NCBI GenBank assembly: GCA_002381155.1
Contig: DFQX01000101.1
Coordinates: 1-13,526 of the forward strand
Direction of reading: 5' to 3'
DNA length: 13,526 nt
From: Flavobacteriaceae bacterium UBA3478
Lineage (GTDB): Bacteria > Bacteroidota > Bacteroidia > Flavobacteriales > Flavobacteriaceae
A program made the position numbers and the translations under genes. Below, one piece after another: positions 1 through 6,490 of this stretch. A model generated the notes under the pieces. It was not told where the DNA came from. It saw only the letters and a list, made by a program, of their open reading frames with translations, and searched no databases. Position 1 is the first letter of the stretch; every line of letters starts with the position of its first letter.

Positions 1-270
1 TGTGAATAGGTATCCGATATAGGAGAGGTTATCGAATTCTTCTTTCACTGCCTTTTCGAGCTCAGATAATTCAGGTAGATCATCGGTAAAAACAATACCT
101 ACACACATCAATTCTTCTGCATGAAATAGAGCAAAAACTAAAGCGCTAGTGCTTAATTTGTTCCATTGAGGTTCAAGTACTTTAACCCAATCGTTCGGAT
201 AGATCATTGATAAATCATCTGCCTCTATATGTAATGACACTAGTTGAGCATCCCCTACAGATATCCCCAT
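1..270 (-). CDS. GNAT-like N-acetyltransferase, N-terminal part (cut by window edge)
   Basis: An open frame starts with ATG at 270 on the minus strand and runs without a stop for 90 codons to the window edge, so the C-terminal part is missing. The visible protein starts MGISVGDAQLVSLHIEA. It has a helix-strand pattern, including SALVFALFHAEELMCVGIVF and then LSYIGYLF near the edge. A strand of this IGYLF type often comes just before the acetyl-CoA-binding loop (R/Q-x-x-G-x-G/A) of GNAT enzymes, but that loop would lie outside the window. Its start overlaps the last 16 nt of the upstream PurD-like gene in another frame, which suggests translational coupling and a shared task. The GNAT assignment rests on general pattern only. 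The substrate cannot be named. Confidence 0.5.
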   Translation of the reverse strand, partial: MGISVGDAQLVSLHIEADDLSMIYPNDWVKVLEPQWNKLSTSALVFALFHAEELMCVGIVFTDDLPELSELEKAVKEEFDNLSYIGYLFT

Positions 271-1556
271 GATCTCAATTTATCAGAATCCTCTGTCCAT
301 CGATCACCTATATCGTTGCGATAATAGGAATTGTTGATCATAAGTGTTGAGATTCGGTTGTACATATTTTTTTGGGCTTCTTTCATTGTGGTTCCTTGAC
401 CGGTTACAAGGGTGACGATTCCTCTGTCCCCAGTTACCAGCCAGTGTCCATTAACTTTTTTTACATTGATCGGATGTATCCCATTCTCACTCGGTTTCTT
501 AAAAATTACAACCGAATCTTTTGAGAATAATCTAAAACTTTTTGGGTCCTCGTAAGGAAAGGGTGGCACCACAATATAAGCACCAACCTGAAATCCCATT
601 TTTGCATGAAAGGGAGCATTATTTCCACTTGCAGTATCCCAAAGAACTTTCGAAAATGGAGTTAAAAGCCCATCACGCTGAATGTGTACCTGAGGATAGC
701 CAAATCTTGAGGTAAATTCTAACGGATAAATACCATTATTATTTACAATGGAATTAACATCGATATGACCTATAAACCTATTTTCTCTTAATCGAGACTC
801 AAGTTTTTTCAAGGTTTTTTCGAAAAGAATGGATTCTTTCGCCCAAAACATACTCGTTCCCATCTCACCCGTAGAAACTCCTAATTCATTGGGAAACAAT
901 TTTTTATGCTCAAAGTTTATATTGTAGGGAGGAATGAATTCATTACCGTTAAAGAAGGCTCCAACCGCAACTTCTACCCCCTTAACTTTTCGCTGTAGTT
1001 GAAACACTCCAAAATCACTCCCCCACGATTTTTCATAGGCTTTGAGCATTCGAATTACGTCTTCACCATTTTCATCTTGACCAACGAATAGTAACTGTTT
1101 CAATTCTTGAGTTTCACCACTGGGTTTGATCACATAGGCATCGGGATGTTTCTCAATGTAGTTTACAGCAGATTGAAAACTGTCGAATTCTTTGAATGGT
1201 AGGGTTTTCACTCCACTGCGTTTTAGTTCTTCTTGTCCGAAATTTCGGTCTAGTTCTAGCTCATCGGTATAACTTGAACCACCGAAAACGATTTTACCAC
1301 TTGAGCGCAGTTCATCACTTTCTTCACCGAATCCTGTGTAGTCGAACACGACGATATCGGCCCAGTCGATATGTTTCTTGTAATTGTTGGTTTTTTTAAC
1401 GAATCCGTAACCGATTTCACGTGATCGTTTGTCCTCTATATACATGAGTACTTGATGTCCTTCATTTTGAACACCGTAGGCAACATCTAAAGAATCACCC
1501 CATTTTGAGACAAAAAGATACTTTCTTTTGTCGTCTCCTGACTGCTTTGTTTTCAA
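255..1556 (-). CDS. PurD-like ATP-grasp carboxylate-amine ligase paralogue
   Basis: A 433-residue protein of the ATP-grasp superfamily that resembles glycinamide ribonucleotide synthetase (PurD) but is not a standard one. The N-terminal strand-helix unit (residues 13-75, YLFVSKWGD ... ADIVVFD) lacks PurD's usual glycine-rich GxGGREHA opening. The ATP-grasp part includes VIKPSGE (142-148, candidate ATP-binding Lys144), GVEVAVGAFFNG (193-204) and a metal-site-like YPLEFTSRFGYP (277-288), comparable to the LEFNxRFGDPE region of PurD. The C-terminal end, YYRNDIGDRW (411-420), closely resembles the PurD tail. The start is TTG at 1556: the in-frame TAG lies three codons upstream, and the first internal ATG (residue 38) would remove the first strand. 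It is followed by an overlapping GNAT-like gene. ATP-dependent amide-bond formation is likely. The acid and amine substrates are unknown, and a role in purine synthesis should not be assumed. Confidence 0.75.
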   Translation of the reverse strand: MKTKQSGDDKRKYLFVSKWGDSLDVAYGVQNEGHQVLMYIEDKRSREIGYGFVKKTNNYKKHIDWADIVVFDYTGFGEESDELRSSGKIVFGGSSYTDELELDRNFGQEELKRSGVKTLPFKEFDSFQSAVNYIEKHPDAYVIKPSGETQELKQLLFVGQDENGEDVIRMLKAYEKSWGSDFGVFQLQRKVKGVEVAVGAFFNGNEFIPPYNINFEHKKLFPNELGVSTGEMGTSMFWAKESILFEKTLKKLESRLRENRFIGHIDVNSIVNNNGIYPLEFTSRFGYPQVHIQRDGLLTPFSKVLWDTASGNNAPFHAKMGFQVGAYIVVPPFPYEDPKSFRLFSKDSVVIFKKPSENGIHPINVKKVNGHWLVTGDRGIVTLVTGQGTTMKEAQKNMYNRISTLMINNSYYRNDIGDRWTEDSDKLRSWGYL

Positions 1557-1615
1557 TGTGATCTAAGCAGAAAGATCTAAAATTTGTTTGGCATAATGCT
1601 CAGTAAAAAAGCGAA

Positions 1616-1623
1616 CAAACTTA
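1616..1623 (-). promoter_or_regulatory. Candidate -7 box of the PurD-like gene
   Basis: Read on the minus strand this is TAAGTTTG, an exact match to the Bacteroidota -7 consensus TAnnTTTG. It lies about 60 nt upstream of the TTG start and downstream of the tRNA-Leu terminator, so the PurD-like/GNAT unit would be transcribed separately from the tRNAs. No TTG is visible at the usual -33 distance. Confidence 0.4.
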
Positions 1624-1670
1624 ATGCAAAATCGAATTCGTTGTTAGGGTAGAGTTAAGAAGGGGATAAA

Positions 1671-1701
1671 TAAAAAAAGCCAGAACAAAGTTCTGGCTTT
1701 T
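1671..1701 (-). terminator. Rho-independent terminator after tRNA-Leu
   Basis: A 12-bp stem (1675-1686 with 1690-1701; core GCCAGAAC/GTTCTGGC) closes a 3-nt loop. On the minus strand it ends in a run of seven or more T, right after the tRNA-Leu gene. There is also a short T run on the plus side, but no plus-strand gene precedes it. Confidence 0.9.
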
Positions 1702-1709
1702 CTCATCTG

Positions 1710-1794
1710 TACTCGAGGCGGGACTTGAACCCGCACGACCGTAATGGTCATTGGATTTTAAGTCCAACGTGTCTACCAATTCCACCACTCGAGC
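1710..1794 (-). tRNA. tRNA-Leu (anticodon UAA)
   Basis: An 85-nt class II tRNA. The acceptor arm GCTCGAG pairs with CTCGAGT (one G-U end pair), followed by discriminator A. The D-arm has GGTAGAC. The anticodon stem TTGGA/TCCAA encloses loop CTTAAAA, giving anticodon TAA. The long variable arm GACC-ATTAC-GGTC is typical of Leu, Ser or Tyr tRNAs. The T-arm is GCGGG-TTCAAGT-CCCGC. The 3' CCA is not encoded (CAG follows the discriminator), so it must be added enzymatically. Confidence 0.97.
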
Positions 1795-1798
1795 CTTC

Positions 1799-1814
1799 GT
1801 TAGACAAGTCTAAC
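1799..1814. repeat. Perfect short inverted repeat between the two tRNAs
   Basis: GTTAGAC (1799-1805) and GTCTAAC (1808-1814) form a perfect 7-bp inverted repeat around 2 nt. It begins 4 nt upstream of mature tRNA-Leu and lies just downstream of the tRNA-Gly terminator. In RNA it would fold as a 6-bp stem with a 4-nt loop, possibly a processing signal in the tRNA-Leu 5' leader. It could also be a protein-binding palindrome. No function can be proven from sequence. Confidence 0.5.
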
Positions 1815-1820
1815 TATTTC

Positions 1821-1846
1821 AAAAAAAAAGCTGCGATGTTCGCAGC
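1821..1846 (-). terminator. Rho-independent terminator between tRNA-Gly and tRNA-Leu
   Basis: A 7-bp GC-rich stem (GCTGCGA 1830-1836 with TCGCAGC 1840-1846) with a 3-nt loop is followed on the minus strand by nine T. It directly follows tRNA-Gly. Read-through or a separate promoter would be needed for tRNA-Leu. Confidence 0.85.
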
Positions 1847-1852
1847 ATATTG

Positions 1853-1925
1853 AGCGAAAAACGGGGTTCGAACCCGCGACCTCAACCTTGGCAAGGTTGC
1901 GCTCTACCAGCTGAGCTATTTTCGC
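1853..1925 (-). tRNA. tRNA-Gly (anticodon GCC)
   Basis: A 73-nt tRNA with a perfect 7-bp acceptor stem (GCGAAAA/TTTTCGC) and discriminator T. The D-arm is AGCTCAGCTGGTAGAGC. The anticodon stem CAACC/GGTTG holds loop TTGCCAA, giving anticodon GCC. The T-loop is TTCGAAC. CCA is not encoded. It comes first in the minus-strand tRNA pair, 38 nt downstream of the -7 box of an exact consensus promoter. Confidence 0.97.
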
Positions 1926-1963
1926 ATCATGTTAAGAACATATCCTAGAATAACTAGGGGATG

Positions 1964-1993
1964 CAAATTTAGAATATTTCTTCAAATTCAAAA
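1964..1993 (-). promoter_or_regulatory. Bacteroidota-type promoter for the tRNA pair
   Basis: On the minus strand, TTTTG (1993-1989) is followed by a 17-nt spacer and TAAATTTG (1971-1964). Both match the phylum consensus (-33 TTG, 17-23 nt spacer, -7 TAnnTTTG). Transcription would start about 30 nt ahead of mature tRNA-Gly. A small inverted repeat (CCTAG-AATAA-CTAGG, 1944-1958) falls at or just after the predicted start. Confidence 0.7.
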
Positions 1994-2018
1994 CATTCTC
2001 CTATCAAAAAAAGAGGTC

Positions 2019-4601
2019 TTATAGCTTTCCTAATCGTTTTTTAATCGATTCTAGAGTAACCAAGGCTTCTACAGGGGTTAAGGAGTTTACATCAATATCC
2101 ATCAATTCCTCCTTGATTTCTAGTAAAACGGGATCGTCTAATTGGATAAAACTAAGTTGCATTTCTCCAGAGTTACTGGATAGGGTGGCCTGTTTTTCTT
2201 GACGATCTCCGCTCTTTTCTAGATTCTTAAGAACCTTTTGAGCTTGTTGTAAAAGTGTTGCAGGCATTCCAGCCATTTTAGCGACGTGAATTCCGAAGCT
2301 ATGCTCTGATCCGCCCGGTAATAGCTTTCTTAAGAAAAGCACATGGTCTTTACTCTCCTTCACTGCCACGTGATAATTTTTGACTCTTGCGTAAGAGTCT
2401 GTCATTTGATTAAGTTCATGGTAGTGCGTGGCAAAAAGAGTTTTAGGTCGATCCTTACTCTCGTGTAAGTAAGTGGCAATAGCCCAAGCAATTGATATTC
2501 CGTCATAGGTGCTGGTACCACGTCCAATTTCGTCCATCAGCACCAGACTTCTTGGGCTTAAATTATTTATGATTGCTGCAGTCTCATTCATTTCGACCAT
2601 GAAAGTAGATTCGCCCTTACTGAGGTTGTCACTAGCACCGACACGAGTGAAAAGTTTGTCAGTGATTCCCATTTCTGCATCGCTTGCAGGAATAAATGAC
2701 CCTGACTGGGCCAAAATCACACACAGAGCGGTTTGACGGAGGATCGCTGACTTACCGCTCATATTAGGCCCGGTAATCATCATGATCTGTTGCTTTTGAT
2801 CATCTAATAATATATCATTCGCAATATAGCTTTGATCATGGGGCAGGCGCTGTTCAATTACAGGGTGTCTGGCTTCTTTTATTGAAAGGGTGAAAGAGTC
2901 GTTTAGCTTCGGTCGATGGTAATTATAAGCCTTTGCGATGTAGGCAAAGTTTGATAGACAGTCAATACTTGCAATTTCATTCGATAATTGCTGCATTGAA
3001 CTAATCCTAGGCTGCAGGTCTTCAACAAGTTGGGAATATAGCTCTTGTTCTAGGATCTGAATTCGCGCCTCTGCCGAAGAGATTTTACTTTCGTATTCTT
3101 TAAGTTCTTCTGTGATATAACGCTCTGCATTGACAAGAGTTTGTTTTCGAATCCACTCTTCAGGAACTTTATCCTTATGGGTGTTTCGCACCTCGATATA
3201 ATATCCGAAAACGTTATTTGATGCAATTTTTAAAGAGGTAATTCCTGTTCTTTCGATTTCTCTTTCGAGTAACGCATTAAGGTGATCATGACCTTTTTCT
3301 GATAATGATCGTAGCTCATCGAGTTCTTCACTTACTCCGGTTCTAATTACGCCTCCCTTTGAGACTAGGGCTGGAGGGTTTTCTTCTAAGCAGGAATCGA
3401 GTAATTCTGTAATAGGGACAACTGTCTGATCATCAATAGAGGAATGATAAGAATTAGACTGTAAGAGTGTTGATAGCTCTAAGACCTTGTGCAAAGATGA
3501 GGACAGTGCTTTAAGCTCTTTAGGATGTACACGTGCTGCTGCAATTCGTGCTACCACTCGTTCTATATCAATACATTTAGATAAAGTAGTGCGAACCGAT
3601 TCAAAAAGATTTTCTTTCTGCAGCTCTGAAACCTCTTGGTGGCGCTTTTCGATATGCTCTCGATGAGTAAGGGGTAGACCAATCCATCGTTTTAGAAGTC
3701 GACCGCCCATGGCTGTCTGCGTATGATCTATAATGTCAATCAGTGCGGTTCCTCCCGATTGTAGCGGATGAAAGAGTTCTAAATTTCGAATACTGAAATG
3801 ATCTAGCCAAAGTATACCTTCTGGGCTGATTCGTCGAATGGTCTGGATGTGTCCTAGTTTGTCATTTCGAGTTTCACTTAAGTAGTGAAGAATGGCTCCT
3901 GCACTAATGATACTATCAATTTTATTGTCTAGGCCAAAACCAGTGAGATTATGAGTTTTAAAGTGAGACAACAGTTTTTCATTAGCGAAGCTCTCACTAA
4001 AAATCCAAGACTCTAAAGTAAGTAAGGGTTTGCCTTGGAGCGATTCTTGAAGTTGGTTTCGCTGAGGCTTCGAAATAAGAATTTCAGAAGGATTAAATTG
4101 AGCTAATAATTTTAGAATGTAAGATTCAGAACCTTCAGCTACTGAGAATTCCCCGGTAGATACATCGGCTAATGCCAATGCATAATTCTTCTCGCCTTTA
4201 TAGATAGCGGCCAAAAAATTATTTGTCTTTGAATCGAGTAGCTCACTTTCAAAAGTGACTCCTGGAGTGATGATTTCTGTGATTCCTCTTTTTACGATTC
4301 CTTTGGTTTGACTTGCGTCTTCTAATTGATCACAGATAGCCACTCGTTCTCCGGCCTTCACTAGCTTATACAAATAGGTATTTAAGGCGTGATGCGGAAA
4401 TCCAGCGAGTGGAGTTTGGTCACCTCCGTTGTTTCGAGCCGTGAGAACAATCCCAAGTATTTTCGCTGTTTTTTCAGCATCAGAACCAAAGGTTTCATAG
4501 AAGTCTCCAACTCTGAATAGAAGTAATGCGGTAGGATGCTTTGCTTTTATTGCATCGTACTGTTGCATCAGTGGGGTAGTGCTCTTTTTGTTTTTTGCCA
4601 T
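2019..4601 (-). CDS. mutS: DNA mismatch repair ATPase MutS
   Basis: An 860-residue, full-length MutS that recognises base mismatches and small loops and recruits MutL. The mismatch-wedging motif GDFYETF is at 32-38 (Phe34, Glu36). The connector, lever and clamp domains run to about residue 560. The C-terminal ABC-type ATPase has Walker A GPNMSGKS (611-618), the signature region SKGESTFMVEM (661-671), Walker B LVLMDEIG (686-693) and ATHYHEL (724-730). Near the end QLSFI (815-819) fits a beta-clamp-binding motif, which places it in the replication-coupled MutS1 group rather than MutS2. ATG at 4601 is chosen because the conserved N-terminal region follows immediately. It diverges from the RNA methyltransferase gene with 15 nt between start codons. 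A possible weak -7 box for it, TATTTTCG, lies at 4617-4610 on the minus strand. Confidence 0.98.
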   Translation of the reverse strand: MAKNKKSTTPLMQQYDAIKAKHPTALLLFRVGDFYETFGSDAEKTAKILGIVLTARNNGGDQTPLAGFPHHALNTYLYKLVKAGERVAICDQLEDASQTKGIVKRGITEIITPGVTFESELLDSKTNNFLAAIYKGEKNYALALADVSTGEFSVAEGSESYILKLLAQFNPSEILISKPQRNQLQESLQGKPLLTLESWIFSESFANEKLLSHFKTHNLTGFGLDNKIDSIISAGAILHYLSETRNDKLGHIQTIRRISPEGILWLDHFSIRNLELFHPLQSGGTALIDIIDHTQTAMGGRLLKRWIGLPLTHREHIEKRHQEVSELQKENLFESVRTTLSKCIDIERVVARIAAARVHPKELKALSSSLHKVLELSTLLQSNSYHSSIDDQTVVPITELLDSCLEENPPALVSKGGVIRTGVSEELDELRSLSEKGHDHLNALLEREIERTGITSLKIASNNVFGYYIEVRNTHKDKVPEEWIRKQTLVNAERYITEELKEYESKISSAEARIQILEQELYSQLVEDLQPRISSMQQLSNEIASIDCLSNFAYIAKAYNYHRPKLNDSFTLSIKEARHPVIEQRLPHDQSYIANDILLDDQKQQIMMITGPNMSGKSAILRQTALCVILAQSGSFIPASDAEMGITDKLFTRVGASDNLSKGESTFMVEMNETAAIINNLSPRSLVLMDEIGRGTSTYDGISIAWAIATYLHESKDRPKTLFATHYHELNQMTDSYARVKNYHVAVKESKDHVLFLRKLLPGGSEHSFGIHVAKMAGMPATLLQQAQKVLKNLEKSGDRQEKQATLSSNSGEMQLSFIQLDDPVLLEIKEELMDIDVNSLTPVEALVTLESIKKRLGKL

Positions 4602-4608
4602 AGCTTTG
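4601..4608 (+). promoter_or_regulatory. Candidate -7 box of the TrmH-family gene, touching the mutS start codon
   Basis: TAGCTTTG exactly matches TAnnTTTG. It ends 8 nt before the methyltransferase ATG, and its first base is the first base of the mutS start codon on the other strand. Transcription from it would give an mRNA with almost no 5' leader. No good -33 TTG is visible at 17-23 nt, so this remains a candidate. Confidence 0.4.
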
Positions 4609-4616
4609 TCGAAAAT

Positions 4617-5162
4617 ATGAAAACTCCCTTTATTAAAACCGAAAATCAGGCATTAGGTCGACCCGATATCGATACTTTTAAGTCGATCGATAAACGTTTT
4701 GTGGTTGTGCTTGATGAGGTTAGAAGTGCTCATAACGTGGGGTCTATCTTTAGAAGCTCTGATGCCTTTGTGGTTGAAGAGTTGATGCTATGTGGAATTA
4801 CGCCAAAACCTCCGAGCAAGGAAATACACAAAACCGCTCTCGGTGCTGAGCAAAGTGTATCTTGGAGTAAATGGACTTCAACCCTAGAAGCTATCGCCGA
4901 GCTCAAGCAGCGAGGTTACCAGATATGGGCTATTGAACAAGCTTCTTCAGCCACAGACCTAGGAGATTTTACGCCCTTATCTGACCAAAAATACGCGCTA
5001 ATCTTCGGGAATGAAGTTTTTGGAGTTGATCAAGAGGTGATTGATCAGTGTGATGGGGTTATTGAAATTGCACAAGGGGGTACGAAACATTCGCTTAACG
5101 TATCGGTTTCTGCAGGAGTAGTCTTGTGGCATTGTTTTAGCCAAAATCAAAAAACCCCTTGA
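4617..5162 (+). CDS. TrmH/SpoU-family RNA 2'-O-methyltransferase
   Basis: A 181-residue SPOUT-class methyltransferase that would transfer a methyl group from S-adenosylmethionine to a ribose 2'-OH in tRNA or rRNA. The three SpoU motifs are present: motif 1 NVGSIFRSSDAF (40-51, with Asn40 and catalytic-type Arg46), motif 2 IFGNEVFGV (129-137) and motif 3 HSLNVSVSAGVV (158-169). These form the trefoil-knot cofactor site. There is no separate N-terminal RNA-binding domain, so it resembles the short TrmH/TrmL-like group. The exact target base cannot be assigned. ATG 4617 (MKTPFIK) is chosen over an in-frame ATG at 4536. The longer form would run 66 nt into mutS and add a Cys-rich stretch unlike the family. 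A stem-loop terminator overlaps the stop codon. Confidence 0.9.
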   Translation: MKTPFIKTENQALGRPDIDTFKSIDKRFVVVLDEVRSAHNVGSIFRSSDAFVVEELMLCGITPKPPSKEIHKTALGAEQSVSWSKWTSTLEAIAELKQRGYQIWAIEQASSATDLGDFTPLSDQKYALIFGNEVFGVDQEVIDQCDGVIEIAQGGTKHSLNVSVSAGVVLWHCFSQNQKTP

Positions 5163-5184
5163 AATCATTCGAAGGGGTCTTTCT
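5151..5184. terminator. Bidirectional terminator between the methyltransferase and folK-dNK genes
   Basis: ACCCCTT (5154-5160) pairs with AAGGGGT (5172-5178). The stem can extend inward with a bulged C. On the plus strand it overlaps the methyltransferase stop codon and is followed by CTTTCT. On the minus strand it is followed by six T, which suits the convergent folK-dNK gene. Confidence 0.75.
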
Positions 5185-5190
5185 AGTTTG

Positions 5191-5240
5191 AGTTAGTTAG
5201 CAAAAAATGCTAAGCCTAATTAACTAAGTGTTTTAGTTAA
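5191..5240. repeat. Cluster of small AT-rich inverted repeats in the convergent 3' region
   Basis: TTAGCA/TGCTAA (5197-5202 with 5208-5213) and TTAACTAA/TTAGTTAA (5220-5227 with 5233-5240) are perfect hairpins. A third pairing, 5193-5199 with 5221-5227, competes with both. A further perfect ACTTTTTT-ctt-AAAAAAGT repeat (5246-5264) spans the folK-dNK stop codon. These may help shape the 3' end of that mRNA. They are too AT-rich to call as terminators on their own. Confidence 0.45.
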
Positions 5241-5254
5241 ATGCAACTTTTTTC

Positions 5255-6427
5255 TTAAAAAAGTGTTAATCCTTTTTTGGTTCTGGTAGTTTTATTGGTT
5301 TGTTTCTTCCAGTGAACTTCGAGCAGCGCATTCTCGATTCGTTCAATAACGGTATCAAAGAAACTGGGATCTTCGTAACTCGGGAGTAGGCTGAGGTCGA
5401 TAACCAAAATATTCCATCGTTTTTGTCTTTTGATGAAATCTTGATATCCTTTGGTAATCGATTTTAGATATTCTGGGTCGATATTTTGCTCGTAACTACG
5501 TCCTCTTTTTTTTATGTTTTCGAGGATTCGATCGAGGCTATTCTCAAGAAGAACGTAAAGTCCTGGAGCTTTCAGTAGTCGTTCACCCCAGCGATAGTAG
5601 CGACTAAAAAGTTCGAAATCTATTTCGTTCAAATTGTTTTTGGCAAAAAGTAATGATTTTGATAGGTGGTAGTCACTAACCAAACCTTCAGCGGCTTGGT
5701 TTGTTTTTAAGGCGTCAAATCGATCGAGTAAAAAGTGTAATTCGACGGGTAGTGCATAGGCCTTAGGGTCTTTGTAAAAAGACTCCAAATAAGGGTTCTT
5801 GTCGAATCGCTCATATCTTGAGCTTAGTTCGTAACGCTCTGCAACCGCTTTGCATAGCGTACTTTTTCCTACCCCTATACAACCTTCTAATACTACGTTT
5901 TTGCTCGTATGCCAGAGTTCTTTTTTGTTTCGTAGTAAACTAGTCTTAGTTTTTGAGATGGGCTGAGAAGGATCTTTTTCTAGCATTTTTCTCACCTCCT
6001 TAATTGATTGATTGGCGATTTCTAGGTGCGGTGCAATTTCACAAAGAGGTTCGATGACGAAACGGCGATGATTCATTCTCGGATGAGGTAACTCAAGTGA
6101 AGGTGTATTAAGGGCTACAGGGCCCATCAGTAAATCAATATCTAACGGTCTATTGGCGTATCCCTTTCCTAATCGTATTCTTCCATAGGTTTTCTCCAGT
6201 TCTAAACAGGCTTGTAACAATCTCTCTGGAGAAAATTCACTTTCTAACTCCAAGCATGCATTTAAGAAGTTTTCACCTTCAAAACCGAGTGCGGGGCTTT
6301 CATAAACCGAGGATACCGACCGAATGATTCCTAGCTGATCCGATATGCTAAATAATGCCTTTTGAAGGTAGAGTAATCGATCTCCTTCATTACTGCCAAT
6401 CCCAATATAGTAGGTGCTAGTTCTCAT
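5255..6427 (-). CDS. folK: FolK (HPPK) fused to a deoxynucleoside kinase
   Basis: A two-domain protein of 390 residues; FolK alone is usually about 160. Residues 1-150 are 6-hydroxymethyl-7,8-dihydropterin pyrophosphokinase of folate synthesis: GIGSNEGDR (9-17), then RPLDIDLL (93-100) with metal-binding Asp96 and Asp98, then LPHPRMNHRRFV (113-124). After a polar linker (about 151-175) comes a deoxynucleoside kinase domain. This has P-loop GCIGVGKST (182-190), NPYLESFY (211-218), FLLDRFD (232-238), DYHLSKSLLFA (252-262) and lid-type KRGRSYE (307-313). It probably phosphorylates a purine deoxynucleoside such as dA or dG. That is inferred from family resemblance; specificity is not readable here. 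The start ATG at 6427 lies immediately before the FolK core. It diverges from sppA with 63 nt between. A weak -7-like TACTTTCG lies at 6441-6434. Confidence 0.93.
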   Translation of the reverse strand: MRTSTYYIGIGSNEGDRLLYLQKALFSISDQLGIIRSVSSVYESPALGFEGENFLNACLELESEFSPERLLQACLELEKTYGRIRLGKGYANRPLDIDLLMGPVALNTPSLELPHPRMNHRRFVIEPLCEIAPHLEIANQSIKEVRKMLEKDPSQPISKTKTSLLRNKKELWHTSKNVVLEGCIGVGKSTLCKAVAERYELSSRYERFDKNPYLESFYKDPKAYALPVELHFLLDRFDALKTNQAAEGLVSDYHLSKSLLFAKNNLNEIDFELFSRYYRWGERLLKAPGLYVLLENSLDRILENIKKRGRSYEQNIDPEYLKSITKGYQDFIKRQKRWNILVIDLSLLPSYEDPSFFDTVIERIENALLEVHWKKQTNKTTRTKKGLTLF

Positions 6428-6490
6428 GGCCTTCGAAAGTACAAAAAGGCTTTAACTTTCAGTATCTTTAAGGCTTTAAACGTTAGTACT

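Noticed and set aside
1196..1399. Small antisense open frame inside the PurD-like gene
   Set aside because: Low-complexity shadow translation of the coding strand, with no recognisable domain or start signal.
1710..1814. tRNA-Leu as an attachment site for an integrated element
   Set aside because: No integrase and no second copy of the tRNA 3' end are in the window; the flanking genes give no proof of integration.
2002..2021. Possible mutS terminator (T run after GACCTC on the minus strand)
   Set aside because: There is a T run but no stable stem ahead of it.
2509..2736. Antisense open frame inside mutS
   Set aside because: Lies opposite the conserved ATPase region of mutS; its openness follows from the codon use of mutS.
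4536..4616. In-frame upstream ATG extending the methyltransferase by 27 residues
   Set aside because: It would run into mutS coding sequence and add a Cys/Phe-rich stretch unlike the family; ATG 4617 matches family length.
4656..4693. Cluster of short palindromes (GTCGAC, GATATC, ATCGAT, CGATCG) early in the methyltransferase gene
   Set aside because: All are 6-mers within coding sequence and easily explained by codon content; no regular spacing.
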